From the NCBI RefSeq assembly GCF_003382365.1, contig NZ_QTSU01000005.1, forward strand, positions 168,603-232,602: a stretch of DNA of 64,000 nucleotides. Reading direction: 5' to 3'. Below are positions 25,943-35,400 of this stretch, in pieces. The position numbers and the translations under genes were made by a program. Position 1 is the first letter of the stretch, and the number at the start of each line of letters is the position of its first letter. The notes under the pieces are model-generated. The model did not search any database. It saw nothing but the letters and a program-made list of their open reading frames with translations, and was not told the DNA's origin. This DNA is from Lysobacter silvisoli (lineage in GTDB: Bacteria > Pseudomonadota > Gammaproteobacteria > Xanthomonadales > Xanthomonadaceae).

Positions 25943-26512
25943 TCACATCAGTTTCAGCAGCTTGGCCAGGTCCTGGCGCAAGCCCGAAGGATCGAAGCCG
26001 GGAGCGTAGCGCAGAATGACGAAGCCGTTCGGGTCGATCACGTACACCGGCACCCCGCGCGGATCGTCTACGCGCGGCAAGCCGGCGCGCAGCTCGGGCG
26101 AGGGCTGCAGCACGCGCAGCGCGGCCGGGTGCGAGGCGCCGGCCGGCGGCGTGCCGACCCAGAGCAGATGCACTTCGTCGGCGTCCTTGCCGAACAGCTG
26201 CCAGACCTTGTCCAACTCGGCGGCCAGCTGCACGCAGGGCTGCGCGCAGTTCGCCGGCGGCGCGACCACGATGCGCCACATGCGCTCGGCCGGGCGCCAT
26301 TCGTAGACGCTGCCGTCGGCCAGGCGCGGGGTCACCGCGCGCAGGTCCGAAGGCGGCTGCAGCAGCTCGCCGTGGTTCTTCATGCCCTGCGGGCGCCAGC
26401 CGGAGAAGCGCAGCAGGCCGGCCACGAGCATGCTGCCGAAGAACACGGCGAAGATCGCCACCAGCATCCAGCGGTTGCGGTTGCGCGCGGCATCGGGAGC
26501 GGGAGCGTTCAT
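25943..26512 (-). CDS. Membrane-anchored thioredoxin-like cytochrome oxidase assembly protein
   Basis: A 189-residue protein with one N-terminal transmembrane helix (WMLVAIFAVFFGSMLVAGLL) and a periplasmic domain containing a Cys-Ala-Gln-Pro-Cys motif (PANCAQPCVQLAAELDKVW). It ends in VPVYVIDPNGFVILRYAPGFDP, a strand pattern of SCO/thioredoxin-like folds. Many beta- and gammaproteobacteria have a similar gene between SURF1 and CtaA. A role in copper or disulfide handling for oxidase subunit II is inferred from location and the cysteine pair. It overlaps SURF1 by the ATGA arrangement. Confidence 0.82.
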   Translation of the reverse strand: MNAPAPDAARNRNRWMLVAIFAVFFGSMLVAGLLRFSGWRPQGMKNHGELLQPPSDLRAVTPRLADGSVYEWRPAERMWRIVVAPPANCAQPCVQLAAELDKVWQLFGKDADEVHLLWVGTPPAGASHPAALRVLQPSPELRAGLPRVDDPRGVPVYVIDPNGFVILRYAPGFDPSGLRQDLAKLLKLM

Positions 26513-27225
26513 CGGCGGGACTTCCGGAAAGTGAGGATCAAAGCGGTGATGAGCACGGCGGCGGCCAGGGCGAACCACTGCAAGGCGTAGCCGCGGTGCT
26601 GTTCCGGCGGCAAGGTGTTGGCCAGCAGCTCCAGGTCGCGGTCGTAGCCCAGCGGCAGCGCCGGGTCCAGGCGCAGCACGCGCGGCGCCAGCGCCGGCAG
26701 CTGCAGGCCCTGGCCGATCGCGGCGGTGTCCACGCGGGTCAGCAGCCAGCCCTGGCCTTCGCGGCCCAGCGCCGGGCCCAGGGCGATGCCGGTGGACGGC
26801 GGCGGCGCCAGCAGGCCGCGCAGTTCCAGCTCGCCTTCAGGCTTGGGCACGCTGGGGAAGTCGCGGCGCCCGTCCAGCGGCAGCCAGCCCAGATCGACCA
26901 GCAGGGGCGCGCCCGCGGCCGGCAGGAACACGCGATAGGCGCGCACACCGGCGCGGCCGTTGCGCTGCTGGTTGTCCAGCAACAGCGCGCCGCGCGCGTC
27001 GAAGCTGCCACGCCCGCTGGCCCAGTCGTAACCGCGGCTGCGCGCGGGATCGGCCGCCAGCGCCAGCGCGTTGGGCACGCGCTGGCCGAGCACGCCGGCG
27101 GCGGCGTCGAGCATGGCCTGCTTTTCGACCGCGCGGCGCGACTGCCACAGACCCAGGTGGGCGAAGCCGGCGATGGTCAGCAGCGCCAGCGTCCAGCCCA
27201 CGATCAGGTTGCGGCGGCGGCTCAC
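26509..27225 (-). CDS. SURF1 family cytochrome oxidase biogenesis protein
   Basis: A 238-residue SURF1/Shy1 protein with two transmembrane helices at the ends (LIVGWTLALLTIAGFAHLGLW and YALQWFALAAAVLITALILTF) flanking a periplasmic domain. Motifs: LGLWQSRRAVEKQAML, LLDNQQRNGRAGVRAYRVF, VDLGWLPLDGRRDFP and the C-terminal YALQWFALA. SURF1 helps insert heme A into subunit I. The start is GTG at 27225 with GGAGG 7 nt upstream. Divergent from the DUF2909 gene. Confidence 0.93.
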   Translation of the reverse strand: MSRRRNLIVGWTLALLTIAGFAHLGLWQSRRAVEKQAMLDAAAGVLGQRVPNALALAADPARSRGYDWASGRGSFDARGALLLDNQQRNGRAGVRAYRVFLPAAGAPLLVDLGWLPLDGRRDFPSVPKPEGELELRGLLAPPPSTGIALGPALGREGQGWLLTRVDTAAIGQGLQLPALAPRVLRLDPALPLGYDRDLELLANTLPPEQHRGYALQWFALAAAVLITALILTFRKSRR

Positions 27226-27291
27226 CCCATCCTCCCGCCGGGCTGCGATAATCGCTGTCGCGCCGCCACGCGCGCGCCGCCGGAGGCCGCC

Positions 27292-27519
27292 ATGAACGAC
27301 TCGCTCAAGACCCTGCTGATCATCGCGTTCCTGGTCGTCATCGTCTGGAACCTGGGCGCCGGCCTTTATTACATGCTCGTGGACAAGGGTCAGAGCAAGC
27401 GCACCGTCAACGCCCTGACCCGACGTATCGCGCTGTCCGTCGCGCTGATCCTGATCATCGTCCTGTCGATCAAGATGGGCTGGATCCAGCCGCACGGGAT
27501 CGGCTCCAACCCGAATTGA
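27292..27519 (+). CDS. DUF2909 family twin-transmembrane protein
   Basis: A 75-residue protein with two transmembrane helices (LLIIAFLVVIVWNLGAGLYYM and RIALSVALILIIVLSIKMGWI) around a short basic loop. The pattern, including YYMLVDKG and WIQPHGI, is that of DUF2909, which is nearly always found in cytochrome c oxidase loci of gamma/betaproteobacteria. It is probably an accessory of oxidase assembly; not experimentally defined as far as I know. CGGAGG precedes the ATG. Confidence 0.9.
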   Translation: MNDSLKTLLIIAFLVVIVWNLGAGLYYMLVDKGQSKRTVNALTRRIALSVALILIIVLSIKMGWIQPHGIGSNPN

Positions 27520-27592
27520 GGCCCCCGCGCGGAGGCGACCGCGGCGCGCAGCGCGCCTGACGGCGGAAAACTCGCGACTCCCAAGACGCAAA

Positions 27593-27613
27593 CGGGCCGG
27601 CAGTGCCGGCCCG
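27593..27613. terminator. Bidirectional hairpin between the DUF2909 gene and subunit III
   Basis: CGGGCCGGCA (27593-27602) pairs with TGCCGGCCCG (27604-27613), a nearly continuous palindrome in a 117-bp convergent gap. There is no U tract, so termination may need Rho or the hairpin may only stabilise 3' ends. Confidence 0.55.
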
Positions 27614-27636
27614 GTGCGCAACGGTGTCGCCTGCGC

Positions 27637-28515
27637 TTACAGCACGTAGACGAACAGGAACAGGCCCAGCCAGACCACGTCGACGAAGTGCCAGTACCAG
27701 GCCACCGCTTCGAAGGCGAAGTGGTTGTCCTTGTCGAAGTGGCCCTTCAGGCAGCGGAACCAGATGATCGCGAGCATCAGCGTGCCCAGGGTCACGTGCG
27801 CGCCGTGGAAGCCGGTGAGCATGAAGAAGGTCGAACCGTAGATGCCCGAGCCCAGGGTCAGGTTCAGTTCCTTGTAGGCGTGGATGTATTCCTCGGCCTG
27901 GAAGTACAGGAACACGCAGCCCAGCAGCACGGTCAGGCCCAGGAAGGTCAGCAGCTGCTTGCGGTGGCCGGCCTTGAGCGCGTGATGGGCGATGGTGATG
28001 GTCACGCCCGAGGTCAGCAGGATCAGGGTGTTGAGCAGCGGCAGGCCCCAGGCGGGGATGGTCTCGAAGGTGCCGCCGATGGCGCCCGGGCCGTTGGTCG
28101 GCCAGCCCGCGGCGTAGTTAGCCCACAGCAGGTTGTTGGTCATCACGCCGTCGCCCTCGCCGCTCAGCCACGGCAGCGCGAACTGGCGGGCGTAGAACAG
28201 CGCGCCGAAGAAGGCGGCGAAGAACATCACTTCCGAGAAGATGAACCACATCATGCCCATGCGGAAGGACACGTCGACCTGGCGGTTGTAGTGGCCGCGC
28301 ACCGACTCGCGGATCACGTCGCCGAACCAGCCGAACAGCACGCCGCACAGCAGGGCGATGCCGACGAAGAACGCGGTCTTGCCCCAGGCATCCTCGTTAA
28401 GCCAGTTGGCCAGGCCGATCATGGTCACGAACAGGGCGATCGAGCCCAGGAACGGCCAACGGCTGCTATGCGGCACGAAGTAGATGTTGGCGTCTGGCGT
28501 GTGAGCTTGGCCCAT
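27637..28515 (-). CDS. ctaE: Cytochrome c oxidase subunit III
   Basis: A 292-residue, seven-helix subunit III of aa3 cytochrome c oxidase. Recognised by YFVPHSSRWPFLGSIALF, MWFIFSEVMFFAAFFGALFYAR, IAHHALKAGHRKQLL and the C-terminal FHGAHVTLGTLML followed by WYWHFVDVVWLGLFLFVYVL. It stabilises the catalytic core and the proton entry side. It lies 38 bp downstream of ctaG in the oxidase operon. Confidence 0.97.
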   Translation of the reverse strand: MGQAHTPDANIYFVPHSSRWPFLGSIALFVTMIGLANWLNEDAWGKTAFFVGIALLCGVLFGWFGDVIRESVRGHYNRQVDVSFRMGMMWFIFSEVMFFAAFFGALFYARQFALPWLSGEGDGVMTNNLLWANYAAGWPTNGPGAIGGTFETIPAWGLPLLNTLILLTSGVTITIAHHALKAGHRKQLLTFLGLTVLLGCVFLYFQAEEYIHAYKELNLTLGSGIYGSTFFMLTGFHGAHVTLGTLMLAIIWFRCLKGHFDKDNHFAFEAVAWYWHFVDVVWLGLFLFVYVL

Positions 28516-28553
28516 GGCGGCGTTCCGTTATGTGCTACTGAAATGTAATCGGC

Positions 28554-29147
28554 TCAAGGCGCCGACAGCGGCGACGCCGGCGATTTCGCCGTCGTGCCCT
28601 GCTGCTGCGCGGTGAGTACGTCGTTCTTGAAGAAGGTATACGACAGGGTGATGGTGCTGACGTCGTCGGGCAGGTTGGGATCGACGATGAAGCGCACCGG
28701 CATGTCGCGCTTCTCGCCCGCCGCCAGGGTCTGGGCGGTGAAGCAGAAGCATTCGGTCTTGCTGAAATAGCCCGACGCGCGCGCCGGCGCCACCGACGGC
28801 ACGGCGCTGCCGACGATGGTGCGGTCGCTGTCGTTGTGGGCGTAGTAGGTGGTCTCGTACTGCTCGCCCGGACGCACCTGCATGGTCAGCTGGTTGGGGT
28901 GGAACGACCACGGCAGCTTGGAGTTCACGCCGCCGTCGAACTGCACCGTGACCAAGCGCGCGGCCTGCTTGGTCGCCGCCGCGGCCTCCCCTTCGGCGGC
29001 GGTGCGCTCCAGGCGGATGCCGAACACCTTCTCGCAGGCGATGCGGTACAGCGGCACCAGGCTGAAGGTGAACGCGAACGCGGCCAGCGCCACCAGCACC
29101 AGCTTGCCCAGCCCCGCGGCGTTGTTCCTGGCCTGCGGCTCGCTCAT
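28554..29147 (-). CDS. ctaG: Cytochrome c oxidase assembly protein CtaG/Cox11
   Basis: A 197-residue copper chaperone for the CuB site of subunit I. One N-terminal helix ([22 protein letters not shown]) anchors a periplasmic immunoglobulin-like domain containing the copper-binding Cys-Phe-Cys pair in [17 protein letters not shown]. The [10 protein letters not shown] segment after the helix has the third conserved cysteine. The start is ATG at 29147, overlapping the stop of the small upstream gene (ATGA). Confidence 0.96.
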   Translation of the reverse strand: MSEPQARNNAAGLGKLVLVALAAFAFTFSLVPLYRIACEKVFGIRLERTAAEGEAAAATKQAARLVTVQFDGGVNSKLPWSFHPNQLTMQVRPGEQYETTYYAHNDSDRTIVGSAVPSVAPARASGYFSKTECFCFTAQTLAAGEKRDMPVRFIVDPNLPDDVSTITLSYTFFKNDVLTAQQQGTTAKSPASPLSAP

Positions 29148-29275
29148 TGCGCGAACACCCCGCTGGCGATGAACGCCGCGTAGATCGCCACCGCGATCGC
29201 CGCCACCACCCACGCCGTGCGCCGCACGCCCTTGCGGCGCGCCTCGGTCTCCGGATTGTGCGTGGTCTTGTTCAT
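29144..29275 (-). CDS. Small membrane protein, cytochrome oxidase small assembly protein type
   Basis: A 43-residue ORF ([19 protein letters not shown], then one transmembrane helix [20 protein letters not shown], ending AQ). Short one-helix proteins of this form, with an acidic/basic N-terminus and a single helix, sit between ctaD and ctaG in many proteobacteria and are annotated as small cytochrome oxidase assembly proteins. The stop overlaps the ctaG start as ATGA, which supports translation. Confidence 0.8.
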   Translation of the reverse strand: MNKTTHNPETEARRKGVRRTAWVVAAIAVAIYAAFIASGVFAQ

Positions 29276-29290
29276 CGTTTAGTCGCCGCG

Positions 29291-29360
29291 GATCCCCCGC
29301 CTTTGGAGGCCCCTTAAGTTAAGGGGCCGGCCTTGCGAAGCAAGGCGGGGTTGTGGGATG
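29291..29360. other. Hairpins between ctaD and the small assembly gene
   Basis: Two small palindromes, GGCCCCTTAAGTTAAGGGGCC (about 29308-29328) and GCCTTGCGAAGCAAGGC (about 29331-29347), lie in the 139-bp gap downstream of ctaD. They may form transcript-stabilising structures separating the ctaC-ctaD message from the ctaG-ctaE message. Confidence 0.5.
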
Positions 29361-29414
29361 CAATCCGAATCTATCCGAAGCAACGATCTCCGAGCTTCTT
29401 TCTGTGCGTAAGGT

Positions 29415-31034
29415 TCAGTGCGTGATGTCGCCGTGGGCGAGGTCGCCATCGCGAATCACCGGCGGCGTGCTGAAGGTGTGGTGCGGCGCCGGGCTCGGCA
29501 CGGTCCACTCCAGGCCCTTGGCGCTGTCCCACGAACGGGCTTCGGCCTTGGCGCCGTACTTCTTCGAGTGCCACAGGATGCCCAGCATCATGAACGGGGT
29601 CAGGAACATGCCGAAGGCGCCGATCGAGCTGACCAGGTTCCAGTCGGCGAAGACCACGTTGTAGTCCGGGATGCGGCGCGGCATGCCGGCCAGGCCCAGG
29701 AAGTGCTGCGGGAAGAACAGCAGGTTCACGAACACGATGGTCCACCAGAAGTGGAACTTGGCCATCTTCTCGTTGTACATGCGGCCGGTCCACTTCGGCC
29801 ACCAGTAGTACACCGCGGCGATGATGGAGAACAGCGCGCCGGTCACCAGCACGTAGTGGAAGTGGGCGACCACGAAATAGGTGTCGTGGTACTGGAAGTC
29901 GGCCGGCACGATCGCCAGCATCAGGCCCGAGAAGCCGCCGATGGTGAACAGGATCACGAAGGCGATCGCCCACAGCATCGGCGATTCGAAGCTGATCGAA
30001 CCGCGCCACATGGTGGTGACCCAGTTGAACACCTTCACGCCGGTCGGCACCGCGATCAGCATGGTGGCGAACATGAAGTAGATTTCGCCGCCCAGCGGCA
30101 TGCCCACCGTGAACATGTGGTGCGCCCACACGATGAACGACAGGAACGCGATCGAGGCGGTCGCGTACACCATGGCCTGGTAGCCGAACAGCGGCTTGCG
30201 GCTGAAGGTCGGGATGATTTCCGACACCACGCCGAACGCCGGCAGGATCATGATGTAGACCTCGGGGTGACCGAAGAACCAGAAGATGTGCTGGAACATC
30301 ACCGGGTCGCCGCCGCCGGCCGCGTTGAAGAACGAGGTGGCGAAGAACTTGTCGGTGAGCAGCATGGTCACCGCGCCGGCGAGCACCGGCATCACCGCGA
30401 TCAGCAGGAAGGCGGTGATCAGCCAGGTCCAGCAGAAGATCGGCATCTTCAACAGGTCCACGCCCGGGGCGCGCATGTTGAGGATGGTGGCGATGACGTT
30501 GATCGCGCCCATGATCGAGCTGATGCCCATCATGTGGATGGCGAAGATCGCGAAGGCCACGTTGGAACCGCCCTGCAGCGACAGCGGCGGGTACAGGGTC
30601 CAGCCGCCGGCCGGCGCGCCGCCGTCCAGGAACAGGGTGACCAGCAGCACGCTGAAGGCGAACGGCATGATCCAGAAGGACCAGTTGTTCATGCGCGGCA
30701 GCGCCATGTCCGGCGCGCCGATCTGCAGCGGGATCATCCAGTTGGCCAGGCCGACGAAGGCCGGCATCACGCCGCCGAAGATCATGACCAGGGCGTGCAC
30801 CGTGGTCATCTGATTGAAGAATTCGGGGCTGACGTGCTGCAGGCCCGGCTCCATCAGCTCGGCGCGGATGATGACCGACATGCCGGCGCCGATGATGAAC
30901 ATGATGAAGCTGAACACCAGATACAGCGTGCCGATGTCCTTGTGGTTGGTCGAGAAGAACCAACGCTCGATGAAGCCCTGCTTGTGGGCGTGGTGATCAT
31001 CGTGATGATCGGCGACGGGGTGCGTGGCAGCCAT
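29415..31034 (-). CDS. ctaD: Cytochrome c oxidase subunit I
   Basis: A 539-residue catalytic subunit with twelve helices carrying heme a, heme a3 and CuB. Signature sequences: RWFFSTNHKDIGTLYL, the CuB/heme region WFFGHPEVYIMILPAFG with the cross-linked His/Tyr, WAHHMFTVGM, and HDTYFVVAHFHYVL with the axial histidines. The length matches A-type oxidases. It lies 28 bp downstream of coxB. Confidence 0.98.
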   Translation of the reverse strand: MAATHPVADHHDDHHAHKQGFIERWFFSTNHKDIGTLYLVFSFIMFIIGAGMSVIIRAELMEPGLQHVSPEFFNQMTTVHALVMIFGGVMPAFVGLANWMIPLQIGAPDMALPRMNNWSFWIMPFAFSVLLVTLFLDGGAPAGGWTLYPPLSLQGGSNVAFAIFAIHMMGISSIMGAINVIATILNMRAPGVDLLKMPIFCWTWLITAFLLIAVMPVLAGAVTMLLTDKFFATSFFNAAGGGDPVMFQHIFWFFGHPEVYIMILPAFGVVSEIIPTFSRKPLFGYQAMVYATASIAFLSFIVWAHHMFTVGMPLGGEIYFMFATMLIAVPTGVKVFNWVTTMWRGSISFESPMLWAIAFVILFTIGGFSGLMLAIVPADFQYHDTYFVVAHFHYVLVTGALFSIIAAVYYWWPKWTGRMYNEKMAKFHFWWTIVFVNLLFFPQHFLGLAGMPRRIPDYNVVFADWNLVSSIGAFGMFLTPFMMLGILWHSKKYGAKAEARSWDSAKGLEWTVPSPAPHHTFSTPPVIRDGDLAHGDITH

Positions 31035-31062
31035 GGCCTACCTCTGAATTAGTGCTGGTCGA

Positions 31063-32001
31063 TCAGCCGGCGACCGCGGCGGCGGTCGGGGCGTCGGAGT
31101 TCGGGGTGCCGGCGGTGGCCGGAGCCGGGGCGGCCGCCGGAGCGGCTTCGGCCGGAGCGGCGGGCGCGGCCGGAGCCGGCGCGTTCTTCGCCTTCTGTTC
31201 GGCCAGCCACTGCTGGTACTCGGCCGGCGGCACCGCGCGCACCACGATCGGCATGAAGCCGTGGTCCTTGCCGCACAGTTCCGCGCACTGGCCGCGGTAC
31301 ACGCCCGGCTGCTTAATTTCGGTCCAGGCCTCGTTGACGATGCCCGGGATCGCGTCCTGCTTCCAGCCCAGCGCCGGCACCCACCAGGCGTGGATCACGT
31401 CGTCGGCGGTGATCACGAAGCGGATCTTGGTGTCGGTGGGCAGCACCAGCACGTTGTCGACGTCGAGCAGGTAGTGCTCGTGGTCGGCCTGGGTGACGGT
31501 CTTCTTGCTCTGGCGCAGCTGGTCGCTCTTGCGGTCCAGGCGGCTGGTGAAGGACACGCCCTCGCCCAGGTAGTCGTACTTCCACATCCACTGGAAGCCG
31601 GTGACCTTGACGGTCATCTTGGCGCCCTCGTGGGTGTTGTACATGGCGATCAGCTTGCTGGTGGCCGGGAAGGCCATCGCCACCAGCAGCACCACCGGGA
31701 CCACGGTCCAGATGATTTCCAGCTTGGTGCTGTGGGTGAAATCCTTGTCCGCGACCGCGCCCTTGGAGTGGCGGAACTTGAACATGGCCACGGCCATGGC
31801 GCCGAACACCAGGATGCCGATCGCCACGCAGATCCACAGCGCCAGCATGTGCGCCTCGTAGGCGTTGACGGACTGGGCGGTGACGCCCCGGCCCATGTTC
31901 AGCTGCCACGGCTTGGGATCGGCCGCCTGCGCAAATGCAAGGACCGGCAGCGCCATGGCGGCGACGCCCACTGCCCACTGCTGGAAACGACCGGCTTTCA
32001 T
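31063..32001 (-). CDS. coxB: Cytochrome c oxidase subunit II
   Basis: A 312-residue subunit II with a signal peptide (VAAMALPVLAFAQA), two transmembrane helices and a cupredoxin domain. The CuA ligands are in GQCAELCGKDHGFMPI, with the upstream His in VIHAWWVPALG; FQWMWKYDY is the electron-transfer Trp region. After the domain there is a 55-residue Ala/Pro-rich tail (NAPAPAAPAAPAEAAP...), low complexity and presumably a periplasmic linker without attached heme domain. First gene of the oxidase operon. Confidence 0.97.
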   Translation of the reverse strand: MKAGRFQQWAVGVAAMALPVLAFAQAADPKPWQLNMGRGVTAQSVNAYEAHMLALWICVAIGILVFGAMAVAMFKFRHSKGAVADKDFTHSTKLEIIWTVVPVVLLVAMAFPATSKLIAMYNTHEGAKMTVKVTGFQWMWKYDYLGEGVSFTSRLDRKSDQLRQSKKTVTQADHEHYLLDVDNVLVLPTDTKIRFVITADDVIHAWWVPALGWKQDAIPGIVNEAWTEIKQPGVYRGQCAELCGKDHGFMPIVVRAVPPAEYQQWLAEQKAKNAPAPAAPAAPAEAAPAAAPAPATAGTPNSDAPTAAAVAG

Positions 32002-32406
32002 CAGTTCGAGCCCCGACTTAAATCATGAAAGGTTGCGTTGTCTGCTCCGCGGGCTGCCCCTCCGGGCCCCGGCCCCGGAGCCTGGCGGGGCGCGGGGGGA
32101 CCGTCCTGGAAGAGGTGGCTGGCGAGCCCGGCTAGGGCCCATCACGCCGCGGACGGCGCTACGGATAATCCGCGAAATGGTAGCCGCCACCCCGCTTTGC
32201 GGCAACCCGCAGGGCTTGCGCGCGAGGCCTTGCGCCCTTGCGCGGACGGCTGCGTCGCGGGGTTTGGGGCACGCCGTCACGGCTGGCCGGCCCGACCCGG
32301 CAGCCCCGGCCGCCAGGACCGACGCGCCGATCGCCCGCCCGCGACAGGCCCGATTCGACCGAAAGCTCTAAACTACCGGGCTCCCCTCCCGCTCGCCGCG
32401 GTCCGA
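32002..32406. other. Divergent intergenic region between coxB and putA
   Basis: 405 bp without a convincing gene, holding the promoters of both divergent genes. The middle is very GC-rich (GGGCCCCGGCCCCGGAG near 32070); a small palindrome CGGATAATCCG occurs at 32162-32172. I could not identify reliable -35/-10 boxes or a known operator. Confidence 0.5.
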
Positions 32407-35400
32407 ATGACCTACGACAACGCCTCCGATGCCGCCGACGGCCCGCCGCCGCGCGCGCTGATCAGCCCCGAACTGCCCCCGGCCCCGGCCGCCCCGCGCG
32501 CGGCCATCACCGCCGCCTGGGTCCGCGACGAAGCCGTCCACGTGCGCCGCCTGCTGGAACAGGCGCGGCTGCCCGAGGCCGACCGCAGCGCCGCCCAGGC
32601 CACCGCCGCCGACCTGGTCCAGCGGGTGCGCGCCCGCGCCCAGGACCAGGGCGCGATCGAAGCCTTCATGCGCCAGTACGACCTGGGCAGCGAGGAAGGC
32701 GTGCTGCTGATGTGCGTGGCCGAGGCCCTGCTGCGCATTCCGGACCAGGAAACGGCCGACAAGCTGATCCGCGACAAGCTCGGCGACGCCGACTGGAAGC
32801 GCCACCTGGGCCAGTCCGACTCGGTCCTGGTCAACGCCTCCACCTGGGGCCTGATGCTGACCGGCAAGCTGGTCGACCTGGCCGACGACACCAAGCGCGA
32901 CGTGCACAACGCCTTCAAGCGCCTGGTCGGCCGCGTCGGCGAGCCGGTGATCCGCCTGGCCGTGCGCCAGGCGATGCGCATCATGGGCCACCAGTTCGTG
33001 ATGGGCCGCACCATCGGCGAGGCCCTGTCGCGCTCGCGCAAGGGCGACAACGCCAGCTATCGCTATTCCTTCGACATGCTCGGCGAAGGCGCGCTGACCA
33101 CCAAGGACGCGCTGCGCTACCAGGAGGCCTACCGCCAGGCCATCCACGCCATCGGCAAGAGCGGCCCGGCCGGCCACTTCCTGCAACACGACGTGTTCGC
33201 CGCGCCCAGCATCTCGGTCAAGCTCTCGGCGCTGCACCCGCGCTACGAGCACGCCAAGCGCGAACGCGTGTTCGCCGAACTGGTGCCGCGCGTGCTGGAG
33301 CTGGCGCAGCTGGCCAAGAGCTACGGCATCGGCTTCACCATCGACGCCGAAGAGGCCGACCGCCTGGAAATGTCGCTGGACGTGATCGCCGCGGCCTATT
33401 CGGACAAGTCGCTGGACGGCTGGCAGGGCTACGGCCTGGCCGTGCAGGCCTACCAGAAGCGCGCGCCGGAGGTGATCGACTTCCTCGCCGACCTGGCCCG
33501 CCGCACCGGCCGCCGCATCCCGGTGCGCCTGGTCAAGGGCGCGTACTGGGACAGCGAGGTCAAGCGCGCCCAGGTCGACGGCCAGCTCGGCTACCCGGTG
33601 TTCACGCGCAAGCCCAACACCGACGTGTCCTACCTGGCCAACGCCCGGCGCATGCTCGAGGCCAGCGACGCGATCTACCCGATGTTCGCCACCCACAACG
33701 CGCAGACCATCGCCACCGTGCACCGCATGGCCGCCGGGCGCGCGTTCGAGTTCCAGAAACTGCACGGCATGGGCGACGACCTCTACGCCGAGGTGGTGCC
33801 GGCCGACCGCCTGGACGTGCCCTGCCGCGTGTACGCGCCGGTGGGCTCGCACGAGGATCTGCTGCCCTACCTGGTGCGCCGCCTGCTCGAGAACGGCGCC
33901 AACTCCAGCTTCGTCAACCGCATCACCGACGAAGACGTGGCCATCGACGAGCTGATCCAGGACCCGGTGGAAACCGTGTCCGCCTTCGCCAGCATTCCCC
34001 ACCCGCGCATTCCGCTGCCGGCCGATCTGTACCGCAGCTTTGGTTACGACAGGACCAACTCCATGGGCGTCAATCTCGCCAACGACCAGCAACTGCACTC
34101 CCTGGCCGACCAGGTCAACGCCGCGATCAAGGACTGGCGCGCCGCGCCGCTGGTGCCCGGCGCCAATGCCGGCGGTCCCGACATCGCCGTGACCAACCCG
34201 GCCGACCGCCGCGAGACCGTGGGCCAGTGGCGCGCGGCCGACAGCGCCACCGTCGAGCTGGCGCTCAAGAACGCGGTGGCCGCGCAGGAAGCCTGGGACG
34301 CGACTCCGGCCGCCAGCCGCGCCGCGATCCTGGAGCACGCCGCGCAGCTGCTGGAAGACCGCATGCCGCAGTACCTCGCGCTGTGCACCAAGGAAGCCGG
34401 CAAGACCATTCCCGACGGCGTGGCCGAAGTGCGCGAGGCGGTGGACTTCCTGCGCTACTACGGCGCCCAGGCGCGCAAGCTGTTCGCGCCCGAAGCGCTG
34501 CCCGGCCCCACCGGCGAGTCCAACACCCTGCACCTGTCCGGCCGCGGCGTGTTCGTCTGCATCAGCCCCTGGAACTTCCCGCTGGCGATCTTCCTGGGCC
34601 AGGTGTCGGCGGCGCTGGCCGCCGGCAACAGCGTGATCGCCAAGCCGGCCGAGCAGACCAACCTGATCGGCTACTACGCGGTCAAGCTGCTGCACGAAGC
34701 CGGCGTGCCCGAGGCGGTGCTGCAGTTCCTGCCCGGCGACGGCGCCACCGTCGGCGCCGCGCTCACCCGCGACCCGCGCGTGGCCGGCGTGGCCTTCACC
34801 GGCTCCACCGACACCGCGCGCGCGATCAACCGCGCCCTGGCCGCGCGCGACGCCGCCATCGGCGTGCTGATCGCCGAAACCGGCGGTCAGAACGCGCTGA
34901 TCGCCGACTCGTCCTCGCTGCCCGAGCAGCTGGTCAAGGACGCCATCGGTTCGGCCTTCACCTCCGCCGGCCAGCGCTGCTCGGCCGCGCGCGTGCTGTT
35001 CGTGCAGGACGACATCGCCGACAAGGTGGTGCAGATGCTGGCCGGCGCCATGGCCGAGCTCAAGGTCGGCGACCCCGGCCTGCTGTCCACCGATGTGGGC
35101 CCGGTGATCGACGCCGACGCACTGAAGATGCTCGACGACCACGCCGCGCGCATGGACAAGGAAGCGAGCAAGATCGCCGAGGTCGCGCTGGACGCCGACG
35201 CCGCGCACGGCAGCTACTTCGCCCCGCGCGCCTACGCGCTCAAGTCGCTGGACCAGCTGACCAAGGAAGTGTTCGGCCCGGTGCTGCATGTGATCCGCTG
35301 GAAGGCCGATCAGCTCGACGCGGTCATCGACGCGATCAACGCCACCGGCTACGGCCTGACCCTGGGCATCCACTCGCGCATCGACGAGACCATCGAGCGC

